From positions 1 through 51,160 of the forward strand of contig CALUPT010000017.1 in the NCBI GenBank assembly GCA_944322715.1: a stretch of DNA of 51,160 nucleotides. Direction: 5' to 3'. Made by a program: the position numbers and the translations under genes. Of this stretch, positions 32,610-41,848 are shown in pieces. Every line of letters starts with the position of its first letter. Position 1 is the first letter of the stretch. Under the pieces are notes generated by a model. The model did not search any database, had not been told where the DNA came from, and saw nothing but the letters and a program-made list of their open reading frames with translations. Source of the DNA: an uncultured Bacteroidales bacterium (GTDB lineage: Bacteria; Bacteroidota; Bacteroidia; Bacteroidales; UBA932).

Positions 32610-33605
32610 ATGGGAAGACTGTCCGGATTTCTGAAAGACTGGATGCTTGTCCTTTCGATGGCGGCGGGAGCCCTGATATATCTTGTATATATGGGTATTC
32701 CTTCGCTTGCGCCGGCTGCTCCTGCGCTGTACCGTACTGTGACCGTTCTCCAGCCGACCCTGCTGTTCATCCTTCTCTTCCTTGCCTTCTGCAGGATATC
32801 TCCGAAAGACATGAGGCCGAGGAAGTGGCATCTGTGGCTCCTTGTCTTTCAGGTGGCTGCATTCTCCTTTTTTGCGTTTCTTGAGATAATACTGCCGGGA
32901 GACCATTGGAAAGTCCTGCTGGAAAGCGCAATGCTGCTATTCATCTGTCCGACGGCGACGGCTGCGGCGGTAGTTACGGCAAGACTGGATGGGGATGCTC
33001 CGGGCATCACCACCTATCTTATCCTGATCAATCTCGTGACGGCTGTCTCCGTGCCGCTCCTGATACCTCTCGTGCATCCGGATTCGGAGATGACCTTCAT
33101 GGTATCTTTCAGCATGATAATGGCAAAGGTCTTCCCCTTGCTGATATGCCCGTGCATCCTTGCCTGGATAGTCAGGTTCACGATGCCTAAATTCCACAGG
33201 AAGATCATTAAGTATGAAAACCTTCCTTTCTATATATGGTCCGTAAACCTGATGCTCGCCATATTGATGACGACCAGGTCCATAGTGCACAGCACTGTTC
33301 CTGTGGGATATCAGGCCGGTATAGCGGCTGTTTCCCTGTTCTGCTGTTTCCTGCAGTTCCGGCTCGGGAGAGTCATAGGCAGGAAGTACGGCGCGCAGGT
33401 TACGGCCGGGCAGGCTCTCGGACAGAAGAATACGGTCTTTGCCATCTGGATGGGCTATACATTCATGACCCCGGTCACATCCATTGCCGGGGGATTCTAC
33501 AGTATATGGCACAATGCGTTCAACAGCTGGCAGCTGTACAGGAAGCGCCACGGGGATGCCGGGAATATTCAGGATGCGGAGGCTCGTTTTGCTGAAAAAA
33601 TGTAA
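32610..33605 (+). CDS. Bile acid:sodium symporter-like (BASS) transporter
   Basis: The 331-residue protein from MGRLSGFLKDWMLVLSM shows nine to ten hydrophobic helices and the BASS-like segments ESAMLLFICPTATAAAVVTA (about 111-130) and ...GQALGQKNTVFAIWMGYTFM (about 271-290) at the places of the two broken sodium-site helices. BASS-family members carry sodium with bile acids or other organic anions such as pantothenate; the substrate here is unknown. It follows the TPR gene by four bases, so the operon may reach here, and the permease gene has a new TAAATTTG promoter box that starts inside this gene's stop codon. Confidence 0.75.
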   Translation: MGRLSGFLKDWMLVLSMAAGALIYLVYMGIPSLAPAAPALYRTVTVLQPTLLFILLFLAFCRISPKDMRPRKWHLWLLVFQVAAFSFFAFLEIILPGDHWKVLLESAMLLFICPTATAAAVVTARLDGDAPGITTYLILINLVTAVSVPLLIPLVHPDSEMTFMVSFSMIMAKVFPLLICPCILAWIVRFTMPKFHRKIIKYENLPFYIWSVNLMLAILMTTRSIVHSTVPVGYQAGIAAVSLFCCFLQFRLGRVIGRKYGAQVTAGQALGQKNTVFAIWMGYTFMTPVTSIAGGFYSIWHNAFNSWQLYRKRHGDAGNIQDAEARFAEKM

Positions 33606-33610
33606 ATTTG
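33603..33610 (+). promoter_or_regulatory. Promoter -7 box of FtsX-like permease gene
   Basis: TAAATTTG starts in the TAA stop of the upstream transporter gene and lies about 58 bases before the ATG at 33669. Confidence 0.45.
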
Positions 33611-33668
33611 CAGTCCGCTTGTCCATGTTCATGGGAAACGCCGTGGCATAATACCGGCGGAAGAAAGG

Positions 33669-34841
33669 ATGGATGTCTCGATATTCATAGCTTCAAGGCT
33701 CCGTTTCAAGGGACGGATGGCTATGGTATGCATAGCCATAAGTTTCCTTGTCATGATAATAGCCGTGGCCGTTTCATCCGGATTCAGGAACGAGATTCGG
33801 GATGGCCTGTCCGGCCTTACAGGGGATATCCAGATAACGCCCGTGGACATGAACTATATCGGGGGGACATCGCCTGTCGGACGGTATCCATCGTGGCTTG
33901 ACAGGGTATCTGCCATCGATGGGGTGGAAGATGTCAGCGCTGCCGTCTACAGGGCAGGAATAATAAAGAACGGGGACAATATCCACGGGGTTGTCTTCAA
34001 GGGAGTGGAGCCTTCCGGTTCCGATTCCCTGGAGACCATGACCGTGAAGGTGCCGGGTCGTCTGGCAGACATGCTGCAGCTTGCCCCCGGGGATGACATG
34101 CTTGCATATTTCGTCGGGGAAAGGGTCCGTGCAAGGAAATTCAGGGTGGCATCCGTATATGATCCGATGGTGGATGCGGAGGACAAGATGGTCGTTTATG
34201 CGTCCATTTCTGACCTGCAGCGTCTCAACGGGTGGACATCCGGCCAGGTCTCGGCTTTGGAGGTCAGGCTTGATGACAGCTGCAGGAATGTGCATGACAT
34301 GAAGCGGCTCTCGGACATCATTGGTTTCACCATCTACAGCGCTTCATCCGAAGATGATGAGACCGTAGTGGCAGAGTCGGCTGCCGACAGATATCCCCAG
34401 CTTTTCGACTGGCTCAACCTTATAGATTTCAATGTCCTTTTCATACTTGTCCTGATGACTGTGGTCGCCGGGTTCAATATGATATCCGGACTGCTGATAA
34501 TGCTTTTCGAGAACATTTCCACGATAGGCCTTCTCAAGGCTTTGGGCATGACTGACAGGTCCATTGCGAAGATATTCCTCGCCAGTTCTTCCGTGATAGT
34601 GTTCAAGGGTATGGCTGCGGGGAACATATCGGCTCTGCTGTTCTGTCTCATACAGGACAGGACCCGTTTCCTGTCCCTCGATCCGGCCAACTATTTCGTG
34701 TCGTTCGTGCCGGTGCATGCCGATATCGGGCTGATACTGCTGGCAGACCTGGCTGCATTCTGCATCATAATGCTGCTCCTGCTTGTCCCATCCCTGTTCA
34801 TAGCCAGGGTGGATCCTGCGAAAAGCGTGTCAGTGAGATGA
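33669..34841 (+). CDS. FtsX/MacB/LolE-type ABC transporter permease
   Basis: The 390-residue protein has the typical FtsX permease layout: a first helix (about 18-38, MVCIAISFLVMIIAVAVSSG), a long periplasmic domain (about 40-250, with SGLTGDIQITP and FRVASVYDPMVDAEDKMVVY), then three C-terminal helices (about 262-285, 313-333 and 350-379). No ATPase gene is adjacent, so its partner must be encoded elsewhere. It could move lipoproteins or act in export. Its stop (TGA at 34839-34841) directly meets the stop of the convergent mltF gene with no base between them. Confidence 0.9.
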   Translation: MDVSIFIASRLRFKGRMAMVCIAISFLVMIIAVAVSSGFRNEIRDGLSGLTGDIQITPVDMNYIGGTSPVGRYPSWLDRVSAIDGVEDVSAAVYRAGIIKNGDNIHGVVFKGVEPSGSDSLETMTVKVPGRLADMLQLAPGDDMLAYFVGERVRARKFRVASVYDPMVDAEDKMVVYASISDLQRLNGWTSGQVSALEVRLDDSCRNVHDMKRLSDIIGFTIYSASSEDDETVVAESAADRYPQLFDWLNLIDFNVLFILVLMTVVAGFNMISGLLIMLFENISTIGLLKALGMTDRSIAKIFLASSSVIVFKGMAAGNISALLFCLIQDRTRFLSLDPANYFVSFVPVHADIGLILLADLAAFCIIMLLLLVPSLFIARVDPAKSVSVR

Positions 34842-35912
34842 CTATGATTCGGGGCAGATCTCACGGAATGCATCATATATATCCATTATCCTGGATACAT
34901 AATTGATGGTCTCGGTTCCCCTGAACCTTCCGGACCGTATGGTGTCATTGTAGACGAAAGAGTATTTTCTCATGTCCGGAATGATTTTCACGACCTCTTC
35001 CCATTTCGTATTGTCCAGCTCTTTCTGCATTGCGAAGATACGGCAGTCGGTTATCCTCTTTTCTCCTGCATTGTACGCGGCGAGAGTGAAGTTTATCCGT
35101 TCAGTATCGGTGAATCTTTCTTCGGAGAACGATTCCTGGATTCTGGCAAGATGTCTGGTGCCGGCAATAAGGTTCTGTTCCGGGTCGAGAAGGTCCGTAA
35201 TGCCGTAATATCCGGCAGTGGAGGGCATGACCTGCATAAGACCTGTGGCTCCTCTCGATGATGAAGTGCTGATGGAAAACCTGGATTCCTGGTAGATTAT
35301 GGCGGCAAGCAGCCTCCAGTCCCAGTCCAGGATGTCTGCGTGCTTCTTTATCAGATTGTCATACGGACTGATGGTTCCGGATATTGTCCCTCTTTCCAGA
35401 CGTCTGAACGGGTCGTACGAGGTGTAGAACCGGTATTGCAGGTCGGTATAGTCTCTTGTGCCGATAAATGAGTTGAGCCACAGGTTGATGTCCTTCATTT
35501 CCGCTGTCCTGTCCGCCCTCAGGTACCAGGCGCAGTAATGGTCCACATTCCGTGATTTGCGTATCAGCGGATTGTCGAGAGAATCCGCTGACAGCCTTAC
35601 AAGAATGTCGATCTTCCCGCAGTTCAGGGAGTCGATATAGTTTTCCCCGTCTTCCGCCGCGGTGATGCTGATAAGGCAGCCGGCATTTTCCGCATACCTG
35701 TGGAGAAGTTCATAGTTGAATCCGGCCTTGAGTCCGCTTCTCGAGTACATGTCATCTCCAGTATCCAGTACGCATTCTATTTTCCCATCGCTGAAAGCAC
35801 GGGCGGAACCGGTCCTTTCCGGAGATGGACAGAGCCTTTCCGCCGGAATGACGAAGACAAGTATTGCCGTCAGGACAATCCGCCTGATTGTGCTTTCCGT
35901 CCTGTATTCCAT
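34842..35912 (-). CDS. Membrane-bound lytic transglycosylase MltF-like
   Basis: This 356-residue protein has an N-terminal signal (about 10-25), an extracellular solute-binding-like domain (about 40-190, DMYSRSGLKAGFNYELLHR and FIGTRDYTDLQYRFYT) and a C-terminal SLT domain with the catalytic Glu in AAIIYQESRF, followed by RGATGLMQVMPST and LAAYNAGEKR. It cuts the glycan strand of peptidoglycan, and the first domain is thought to respond to muropeptides. The start at MEYRTEST shares a base with the porin stop (TAATG at 35910-35914), so it is coupled to the porin; a longer frame to 36143 is rejected. Confidence 0.92.
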   Translation of the reverse strand: MEYRTESTIRRIVLTAILVFVIPAERLCPSPERTGSARAFSDGKIECVLDTGDDMYSRSGLKAGFNYELLHRYAENAGCLISITAAEDGENYIDSLNCGKIDILVRLSADSLDNPLIRKSRNVDHYCAWYLRADRTAEMKDINLWLNSFIGTRDYTDLQYRFYTSYDPFRRLERGTISGTISPYDNLIKKHADILDWDWRLLAAIIYQESRFSISTSSSRGATGLMQVMPSTAGYYGITDLLDPEQNLIAGTRHLARIQESFSEERFTDTERINFTLAAYNAGEKRITDCRIFAMQKELDNTKWEEVVKIIPDMRKYSFVYNDTIRSGRFRGTETINYVSRIMDIYDAFREICPES

Positions 35913-38659
35913 TAGCGGTTTATATTCTGTGTGCGGGTACCGGTTGAGTTGCCGGTGCCTCCGGATGAGCCTCCGCCTACACTGGCATTCTTGCCCGGCT
36001 GGATGTAGAACGGCCAGAATATGCCCACCTTTATTACCCTCTGAGGGTTGATGTAATGGTGAGCGCTGAAATAGTCTGCATTCTGGCTCGGTTTCCCGAG
36101 ACCGAGGTTGAGCACCTTGATGAAAATGCATGCCCTTTTCCACTGGATATTGACGAACACATCGAAAATAGGGCAGTTGCCGTAGAGTTCTTCATTCTGG
36201 TTGTGGAATACGCCCACAGCGGGATTGTAGGCAGGAGCATACCATCTTGTATTGTATCTGGCATCCGTTCCAAGCTGCATCTGCATCACCTTCTTCACTA
36301 CATCGAACTGGAAATAATACCTGAAGTTCAGTGACAGCATCGGCAGCGGCAGTACATTCTGGTTGGATGACAGCTGGAAGAGCGCCCTGTGGTCGAAATG
36401 GAATTTCCATAACCGGAACTCCTTCCCGAGGTATGCCGTCATGACGCTCATGGCCTGTCCGTTCTGCCGGACGATGCCGTCGTTGTCATAATAGATATTG
36501 TTGCCGAGAAGGGCGTATCCGAACATCGCCTCCAATTTCCATCGCGGTATGAGCAGGCGTCCCTCTATCTTTGTGGTCGATATCTTGCCGAAACTGTTTT
36601 CCCACCTGTAGTGGTTGGTGTACAGTCTCTGCTGATAGTGGTCGGGTTCCTTGAGCGAAGTCTCGAAGTGTGCCTTGAGCAGCAGCGGACTCGATTTGTC
36701 CCTGCGGAACGGATATGCACTGAACGTCAGGTTGGCATCTATGCCGAAATCGTTGATCTCGTGTCCGAGGAAGGTGTACCGCCCTGTCGCATCCCAGGTG
36801 AAGTATTTCTTGTACTGCCCTTGCGCCCCGGCATAGAGATACAGGGAGTTGAGTACGGTATTGCGCTTGGTGTTCAGATAGTTGGCCGGACTGTAGTCAT
36901 AATAGTTGAGCAGTTTGTCCCCTATGCCGACATCCAGCTTGGACACGATGCCGTCCGCTTTCCAGGGCTGCAGCCTGAGAAAGACCCTGTTCTCGAGTCT
37001 CATGACCCTCATGGAGTCCGTACTGGAAGCCGGATTGATGAAGAAGTTGTTGTTGTAGAACTCCCTGCCCGTATCATCTCCGGACAGATTGTCCGTATAG
37101 TTTTTCGTATAGACCGTGTATTCCGAACTGTGCCCGATATACGCGGATGTAATGTCCCTGTCCAGACTGTCCTTGGATGCATCCACGGCTTTCTTCGCTT
37201 TCTCTTCCTCCAGCAGGGCCGCGATTGCGGTGCTGTCTCCGGATGCCATGATGCTGTCCCGGCGTGCCTCCTCTGCCTTGCGCGCCTTTCTCTTGCCCTT
37301 GCCTATGTCATATATGAAATCGAAGGGAATTCTGTAGGACTGGTCGAGGAATACCGTATTTTTCTTTATCTTGTTATGTGCGTCAGAAAGGGCTACGGCG
37401 ATTTCCTTTCCATCGACGGTCGTGTCCCTTATCCAGAAATTGTCCACGATACCGCCGTTTTCCGTCCTGACCACCTTGTTGTAGATATAGCCGGCGTGCA
37501 TCAGGTAGCGCTTGCCCATGTAGTTGGTGGATGCGACGAATGTCCTGTTGTCGGTATTCTCGTTCTGCAGCATACCCTTGCTTCCGAACCTGTGATACTC
37601 CAAGGTGACGTTCCATTCCGGCAGGATGTTCTGGGTCGTGAGTATCTTGATGTCGGACTCTTCCTTCTCATCCTTGCCGAACAGGGTCCCCCAGTATGCC
37701 AGCTCGGTATAGGGAGTTTTGGTATTGTACATCGGCAGGTTCTCCGGAGTGTAGTTGTATATCTGGTACGGGGTGAAGAAAACAGCATCCGCAGCCTCTT
37801 CCCGCTTGAAGAAGTCATAGAGCTGGGATGCCGAACCGGCCACTCCGAGATGGGTGGCATTTACATCCTTTTTGTATATCGGCAGATCCTGGAAATGGTA
37901 GTTGTATGTGGTGTCGTAGTCGAAGAGCCTGACATCATTGAAATTCCTGTCATGGGTCCAGGTAATCATCCTCTTGTACTGCATCGAATCAGGTACGGCG
38001 TATGTCTCGAGGATTCTCGGTTTGGCAGCGATGGCGCTGTCCCGTGCGGCCTTGATACTGTCGGCCCTTTCGAGTTTGGCCATTGCCGCCGCCATCTTGG
38101 CAGGCAGCTGCTGTTCGTAGTCATATTTCCTGCGTTCCCGTTTAGTGAGCGAGTTGTACCATGCATTGAACCTGGCCGCCGCAACTTCTGCAGAGTCCTT
38201 CGTATAGAGGGAATCGAAGAGCATGAGTTCCGCCGTATCCTTTGCCGCCAGAAGCGAATCCCTGGTCCGGATGCGGGTTACGGAATCACGCAGGGCGATG
38301 AAGTATCTGTATTTGAGAGGGTCAGTCTCTTTCAGCGAGTCCGGTACGACGATCGTATCCCTCGGGGAAACCGTTGCGGAATCTGACGGAGCAATGGAAT
38401 CAGGCAATGCCGACGAATCCCGGACTGCCGGCGAATCGGACATTGAAAGCGAATCGGTTGCGGATGTATCGGCCAATGCCAGCGAATCGCGGACACTGAC
38501 GGACCCGGCCGCAGCGGTGGAATCCGTCCTCCGGATGGCGGTGGAATCCTGCATCGCCCGGAAATGCATTGCCCTGCCGGCATCAATCCCGAAAGACTGG
38601 ACGGCAGCAAGCCCGACAAGCAGGGCAGGAACCAGTATTTTACCTGTCCATTTGACCAT
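35912..38659 (-). CDS. Large putative outer-membrane porin with Ser/Asp-rich N-terminus
   Basis: From MVKWTGKILVPALLVGLAAV the protein has 915 residues and a signal peptide. A disordered stretch (about 28-110) follows that is built from DS-, AD- and RD-type repeats (short motifs such as RDSLALADTS and SDSPAVRDSS), then a helical part (about 110-220), and then a long run of alternating strands (about 240-890) with many aromatics at their ends, as in beta-barrels, ending with RVIKVGIFWPFYIQPGKN. It fits the Bacteroidetes putative porin family. Function is not established. The TATATTTG promoter box lies only nine bases before the ATG, so the transcript may be almost leaderless. It ends in TAATG coupled to mltF. 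Confidence 0.85.
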   Translation of the reverse strand: MVKWTGKILVPALLVGLAAVQSFGIDAGRAMHFRAMQDSTAIRRTDSTAAAGSVSVRDSLALADTSATDSLSMSDSPAVRDSSALPDSIAPSDSATVSPRDTIVVPDSLKETDPLKYRYFIALRDSVTRIRTRDSLLAAKDTAELMLFDSLYTKDSAEVAAARFNAWYNSLTKRERRKYDYEQQLPAKMAAAMAKLERADSIKAARDSAIAAKPRILETYAVPDSMQYKRMITWTHDRNFNDVRLFDYDTTYNYHFQDLPIYKKDVNATHLGVAGSASQLYDFFKREEAADAVFFTPYQIYNYTPENLPMYNTKTPYTELAYWGTLFGKDEKEESDIKILTTQNILPEWNVTLEYHRFGSKGMLQNENTDNRTFVASTNYMGKRYLMHAGYIYNKVVRTENGGIVDNFWIRDTTVDGKEIAVALSDAHNKIKKNTVFLDQSYRIPFDFIYDIGKGKRKARKAEEARRDSIMASGDSTAIAALLEEEKAKKAVDASKDSLDRDITSAYIGHSSEYTVYTKNYTDNLSGDDTGREFYNNNFFINPASSTDSMRVMRLENRVFLRLQPWKADGIVSKLDVGIGDKLLNYYDYSPANYLNTKRNTVLNSLYLYAGAQGQYKKYFTWDATGRYTFLGHEINDFGIDANLTFSAYPFRRDKSSPLLLKAHFETSLKEPDHYQQRLYTNHYRWENSFGKISTTKIEGRLLIPRWKLEAMFGYALLGNNIYYDNDGIVRQNGQAMSVMTAYLGKEFRLWKFHFDHRALFQLSSNQNVLPLPMLSLNFRYYFQFDVVKKVMQMQLGTDARYNTRWYAPAYNPAVGVFHNQNEELYGNCPIFDVFVNIQWKRACIFIKVLNLGLGKPSQNADYFSAHHYINPQRVIKVGIFWPFYIQPGKNASVGGGSSGGTGNSTGTRTQNINR

Positions 38660-38667
38660 AGAACCTG

Positions 38668-38675
38668 CAAATATA
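38668..38675 (-). promoter_or_regulatory. Porin promoter -7 box, almost leaderless
   Basis: TATATTTG on the minus strand ends eight bases before the start codon at 38659. The predicted start of transcription would be only a few bases before the ATG. Confidence 0.5.
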
Positions 38676-38729
38676 CAATAAAAATGGAAACCGGGCGATT
38701 TTCCCGTCCGGTTCATGCAAAAAACGATC

Positions 38730-40211
38730 TCAAATACTGAAACCGTTGATTTCGGACATGAGTCTGTCTATGATCGACATCTTGAGGTTGTACAGGTCAT
38801 CCGAAATGTCCACCTTGTAATAGTGCGGGTTGATGAGCCTGCGTTCGCTCGGACTGAAATGGTGCAGGGTAGTGTCGTAGTATCCCTTTTTCTCGAAAAT
38901 CGTATGCTCCGGCACGCAGCGTCTCCCGTCTTTCATTACCTGATGCTGAAGGGGAGCGGCAGTGTATGTGCCGGCCTCGAAAGTCTTGGACTTGTACCTG
39001 TCGAACTCATCGCAGATGGTGAATGTCTCCCCGTTTTCTATCCGTGCTGCAAGCGAGTCCCCTCTCAGACAGGTGACATCCGCCTTGAACACCTCTCCCT
39101 TTTCCGGGTCATTCTTCATGATCCTGTATGTGATCTGGAATCCCGGGTTGATCAGTTTGGACTTGTCCTCGGAGCGTTTCAGCACTGGCATGTCATCCAA
39201 CTGCACGAGTTTGTAGACATTGCCGAAGCAAGGATTGGTCTTGCTGGTGGCAATGGCATCTCCCACTCCGTATGAGTCTATCTTCGCCCCCTGTCTTTCG
39301 AGATCCGCTATGATATATTCATCCAGTGAGTTGGTCGCGAATATCCTGCATTTGCGGAATCCGTTTTCATCGAGGATACGCCTGCATTCGGTGGACAGGT
39401 AGGCAAGGTCTCCGCTGTCCAGCCTTACTCCGTATCCGTATCCGTAGCTGTCATCTATCCCGTTCTCCCTGTATGCCCGTATTGCATTGAGAATGCCGCA
39501 TTTGAGGGTGTCGTAAGTATCTATCAGAAGTATCAGAGGCTCGTTCCGGTGTGTCCTGATATAGGTGGAGAAAGCCTGGTGTTCTCCTTCCACGGAACAT
39601 CCGAACGAAGTGACATAGCTGTGTGCCATGGTCCCTGTGGAACCGCATCCGAACATTACTCCGGTCAGGATGTTCGATGTGTTGGCGCAGCCGGCAATGA
39701 CAGCGGCCTTGGCTCCGTATGTCGCTGCCCACGGCCCGTGGGCGCGGCGCGAGCCGAATTCGCTTACCGGCCTGTCTGTAGCCCTGCAGACCCTCGATGC
39801 CTTGGTCGCGACGGCCATCTGGTGGTTCATGATGCAGAGCAGTGGGGTCTCCAGTACCTGCGCCTCTATCAACGGTGCCTCTACCGTTATGACAGGCTGT
39901 GACGGGAAGACGATCTCCCCCTCGCGCATGGCATAAATGTTTCCTGTGAATCTCATCGAACCCAGATATCCTCTGAATTCCCGGTATTCTTCCCCCGGAA
40001 GGAATTTTTCGAAGAATTCGGGAGACATGTTCCCGAGGTTCTCCGCCATTTCGATGACTTCATCCGTTCCGCTGACCACAGCCCAGTTGTTGTTTTCCGG
40101 AGCCTTGCGGTAGAACATGTTGAAGATGGCCTTGCAGTCCTTCTTTCCGCAGTCGTAGAAAGACTTTCCCATTGTGTACTGGTACTTGTCCGAGCAGTAT
40201 GCAACATTCAT
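38730..40211 (-). CDS. pncB: Nicotinate phosphoribosyltransferase
   Basis: This 493-residue enzyme joins nicotinate and PRPP to form nicotinate mononucleotide in NAD salvage. It starts MNVAYCSDKYQYTMGKSFYD. The family pattern is seen in EFGSRRAHG (about 147-155), GCANTSNILTGVMFGCGSTG, LIDTYDTLKCGILNA and GVRLDSGDLAYLS (about 263-275) with the phosphoribosyl-binding loops. The start inside a TAAATTTG box upstream (40235) is rejected since the box serves as the -7 element. Divergent from the AmgK-RapZ gene. Confidence 0.95.
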   Translation of the reverse strand: MNVAYCSDKYQYTMGKSFYDCGKKDCKAIFNMFYRKAPENNNWAVVSGTDEVIEMAENLGNMSPEFFEKFLPGEEYREFRGYLGSMRFTGNIYAMREGEIVFPSQPVITVEAPLIEAQVLETPLLCIMNHQMAVATKASRVCRATDRPVSEFGSRRAHGPWAATYGAKAAVIAGCANTSNILTGVMFGCGSTGTMAHSYVTSFGCSVEGEHQAFSTYIRTHRNEPLILLIDTYDTLKCGILNAIRAYRENGIDDSYGYGYGVRLDSGDLAYLSTECRRILDENGFRKCRIFATNSLDEYIIADLERQGAKIDSYGVGDAIATSKTNPCFGNVYKLVQLDDMPVLKRSEDKSKLINPGFQITYRIMKNDPEKGEVFKADVTCLRGDSLAARIENGETFTICDEFDRYKSKTFEAGTYTAAPLQHQVMKDGRRCVPEHTIFEKKGYYDTTLHHFSPSERRLINPHYYKVDISDDLYNLKMSIIDRLMSEINGFSI

Positions 40212-40232
40212 GATGTCGTTATTAAAATTTCG

Positions 40233-40240
40233 CAAATTTA
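40233..40240 (-). promoter_or_regulatory. pncB promoter -7 box
   Basis: TAAATTTG on the minus strand, 21 bases before the pncB ATG. It decides against the longer pncB frame. Confidence 0.6.
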
Positions 40241-40263
40241 CTCTTTTTCATGGAACTATTCAT

Positions 40264-40271
40264 TATTTTTG
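40264..40271 (+). promoter_or_regulatory. AmgK-RapZ promoter -7 box
   Basis: TATTTTTG, 20 bases before the ATG at 40292. It lies inside the longer open frame and therefore supports the downstream start. Confidence 0.6.
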
Positions 40272-40291
40272 CAGTTTATCAGATAAGATTT

Positions 40292-41848
40292 ATGGTCAGA
40301 CAACTATATTCTCTGTTCGCCGGATATACGGGTTCCGTACCTGAAGCGTGCATTCCGGTCTCTGCTTCCGGAAGCGACAGGAAGTATTACAGACTCAAGG
40401 CGGGGAATGTCTCTGTGATAGGGGTGTACGGTGCTGACAGGATGGAGAACGATGCGTTTATCTACATCGGACGGCACCTCCTGTCAAAGGGACTCAATGT
40501 CCCCGAGGTGTATTCCGTGAGCGATGATGGTCTGTGCTATATCCAGGAGGATCTCGGTTCGGAAAGCCTGTATGATGCGGTTGCTTCAGGAAGGAAGGCG
40601 GCAGCAGACGGTCTGCGGAGAGGGACGGACATTTCCGCCGCGTATTCCGACGGCGAAAGGGGACTTCTGGTAAATGCCGTTTCCATGCTTCCGGAAATCC
40701 AGGTCCTCGGGGCGCAGGGACTTGATTTCAGCCTCTGTTATCCTGTCCCGGAATTCGATGCGAGGTCGGTGATGTTCGACCTGCACTATTTCAAATACTG
40801 TTTCCTCAGGCTTGCCGGTATTCAGTCCGATGAGATGCGTCTCGAGGATGATTTCGAGGCTTTCAGGGACAGGCTTCTTTCAGTGGAAGGAAATGATTTC
40901 ATGTACAGGGACTTTCAGGCAAGGAACATAATGCTCCATGATGGGAAGCCGTTTTTCATCGATTTTCAGGGAGGGCGGAAAGGTCCGGTACATTACGACC
41001 TTGCATCGTTCGTATGGCAGGCGAAGGCTTGCTATCCGCGCGGTCTGAAGGCGGATATGGTTTCGGCTTATATCGATGCCTTGGGGAAATTCAGGCATGT
41101 GGATGAGACCCGTTTCATGGAGGATCTGCGTCAGTTCGTGCTTTTCAGGCTTCTTCAGGTGCTCGGGGCATACGGGTTCAGGGGACTTTACGGGAGGAAA
41201 CCGCATTTTATCGAAAGCATACCGTTTGCGATGGCCAACCTCAGGGAGTTCCTTTCATCGGGTTTCAGTGATTATCCGTATCTGTTATCCCTGCTGGAAA
41301 GACTCTCCGCACCGGATTCGGGCTGGAGCCTGCCGGTGCCTCGGTCCGGTGTACGGATGGAGACCAATGGATTGCGGCAGGAGGAGAAGTCCGTTCTTAC
41401 GGTTGAAGTAACGAGTTTTTCATACAGGAAAGGCATTCCGGAAGACAGCAGCGGTAACGGCGGCGGATATGTGTTCGACTGCCGGGCGCTTGTCAATCCC
41501 GGACGATATGACAGGTACAGGAACTCTACCGGTATGGATGCCGATGTGATCCGTTTCCTGGAGGAGGACAGGGGAGTGGGAGAATTCATCGGGCATGCGT
41601 GCAGCCTTGCGGATGCCCACGTCAGGAATTTCCTCGAAAGGGGATTCTCTCACCTTTGTGTGGCTTTCGGCTGCACAGGCGGTCAGCACCGTTCGGTCTA
41701 TTGTGCGGAGTCAGTTGCCCGTCATCTGGCTTCGGTCTATGGCGCAGATATCCGTATCGTGTTGACCCACAGGGAACAGGGTATAACCCGCCGTATCGGG
41801 GAATGTAATGCGGTTGACATTAATGTGAGGGAGGGCCGGTCCGAATGA
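40292..41848 (+). CDS. AmgK-like sugar kinase fused to a RapZ C-terminal domain
   Basis: The 518-residue protein has two parts. Residues 1-350 are an aminoglycoside-phosphotransferase/choline-kinase-type kinase: SASGSDRKYYRLK as nucleotide-loop region, YRDFQARNIML (about 205-215, catalytic Asp in a Brenner-type motif with Tyr for His) and FIDFQGGRKGPVHYDLASF (about 222-240, metal Asp). This matches AmgK, the anomeric kinase of MurNAc or GlcNAc recycling. Residues about 366-505 match the C-terminal domain of RapZ: FDCRALVNPGRYD and FGCTGGQHRSVYCAES (about 459-474), the loop that binds phosphate or glucosamine-6-phosphate. The RapZ N-terminal ATPase is absent. It overlaps the MurU-like gene by four bases (ATGA). 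The promoter at 40264 sets the start. Confidence 0.85.
   Translation: MVRQLYSLFAGYTGSVPEACIPVSASGSDRKYYRLKAGNVSVIGVYGADRMENDAFIYIGRHLLSKGLNVPEVYSVSDDGLCYIQEDLGSESLYDAVASGRKAAADGLRRGTDISAAYSDGERGLLVNAVSMLPEIQVLGAQGLDFSLCYPVPEFDARSVMFDLHYFKYCFLRLAGIQSDEMRLEDDFEAFRDRLLSVEGNDFMYRDFQARNIMLHDGKPFFIDFQGGRKGPVHYDLASFVWQAKACYPRGLKADMVSAYIDALGKFRHVDETRFMEDLRQFVLFRLLQVLGAYGFRGLYGRKPHFIESIPFAMANLREFLSSGFSDYPYLLSLLERLSAPDSGWSLPVPRSGVRMETNGLRQEEKSVLTVEVTSFSYRKGIPEDSSGNGGGYVFDCRALVNPGRYDRYRNSTGMDADVIRFLEEDRGVGEFIGHACSLADAHVRNFLERGFSHLCVAFGCTGGQHRSVYCAESVARHLASVYGADIRIVLTHREQGITRRIGECNAVDINVREGRSE

Noticed and set aside
36611..38386. A 591-codon open frame antisense to the putative porin
   Set aside because: It lies wholly opposite a gene with signal peptide and barrel pattern, has no recognisable domain, and is explained by the GC-rich codon bias of the porin strand.
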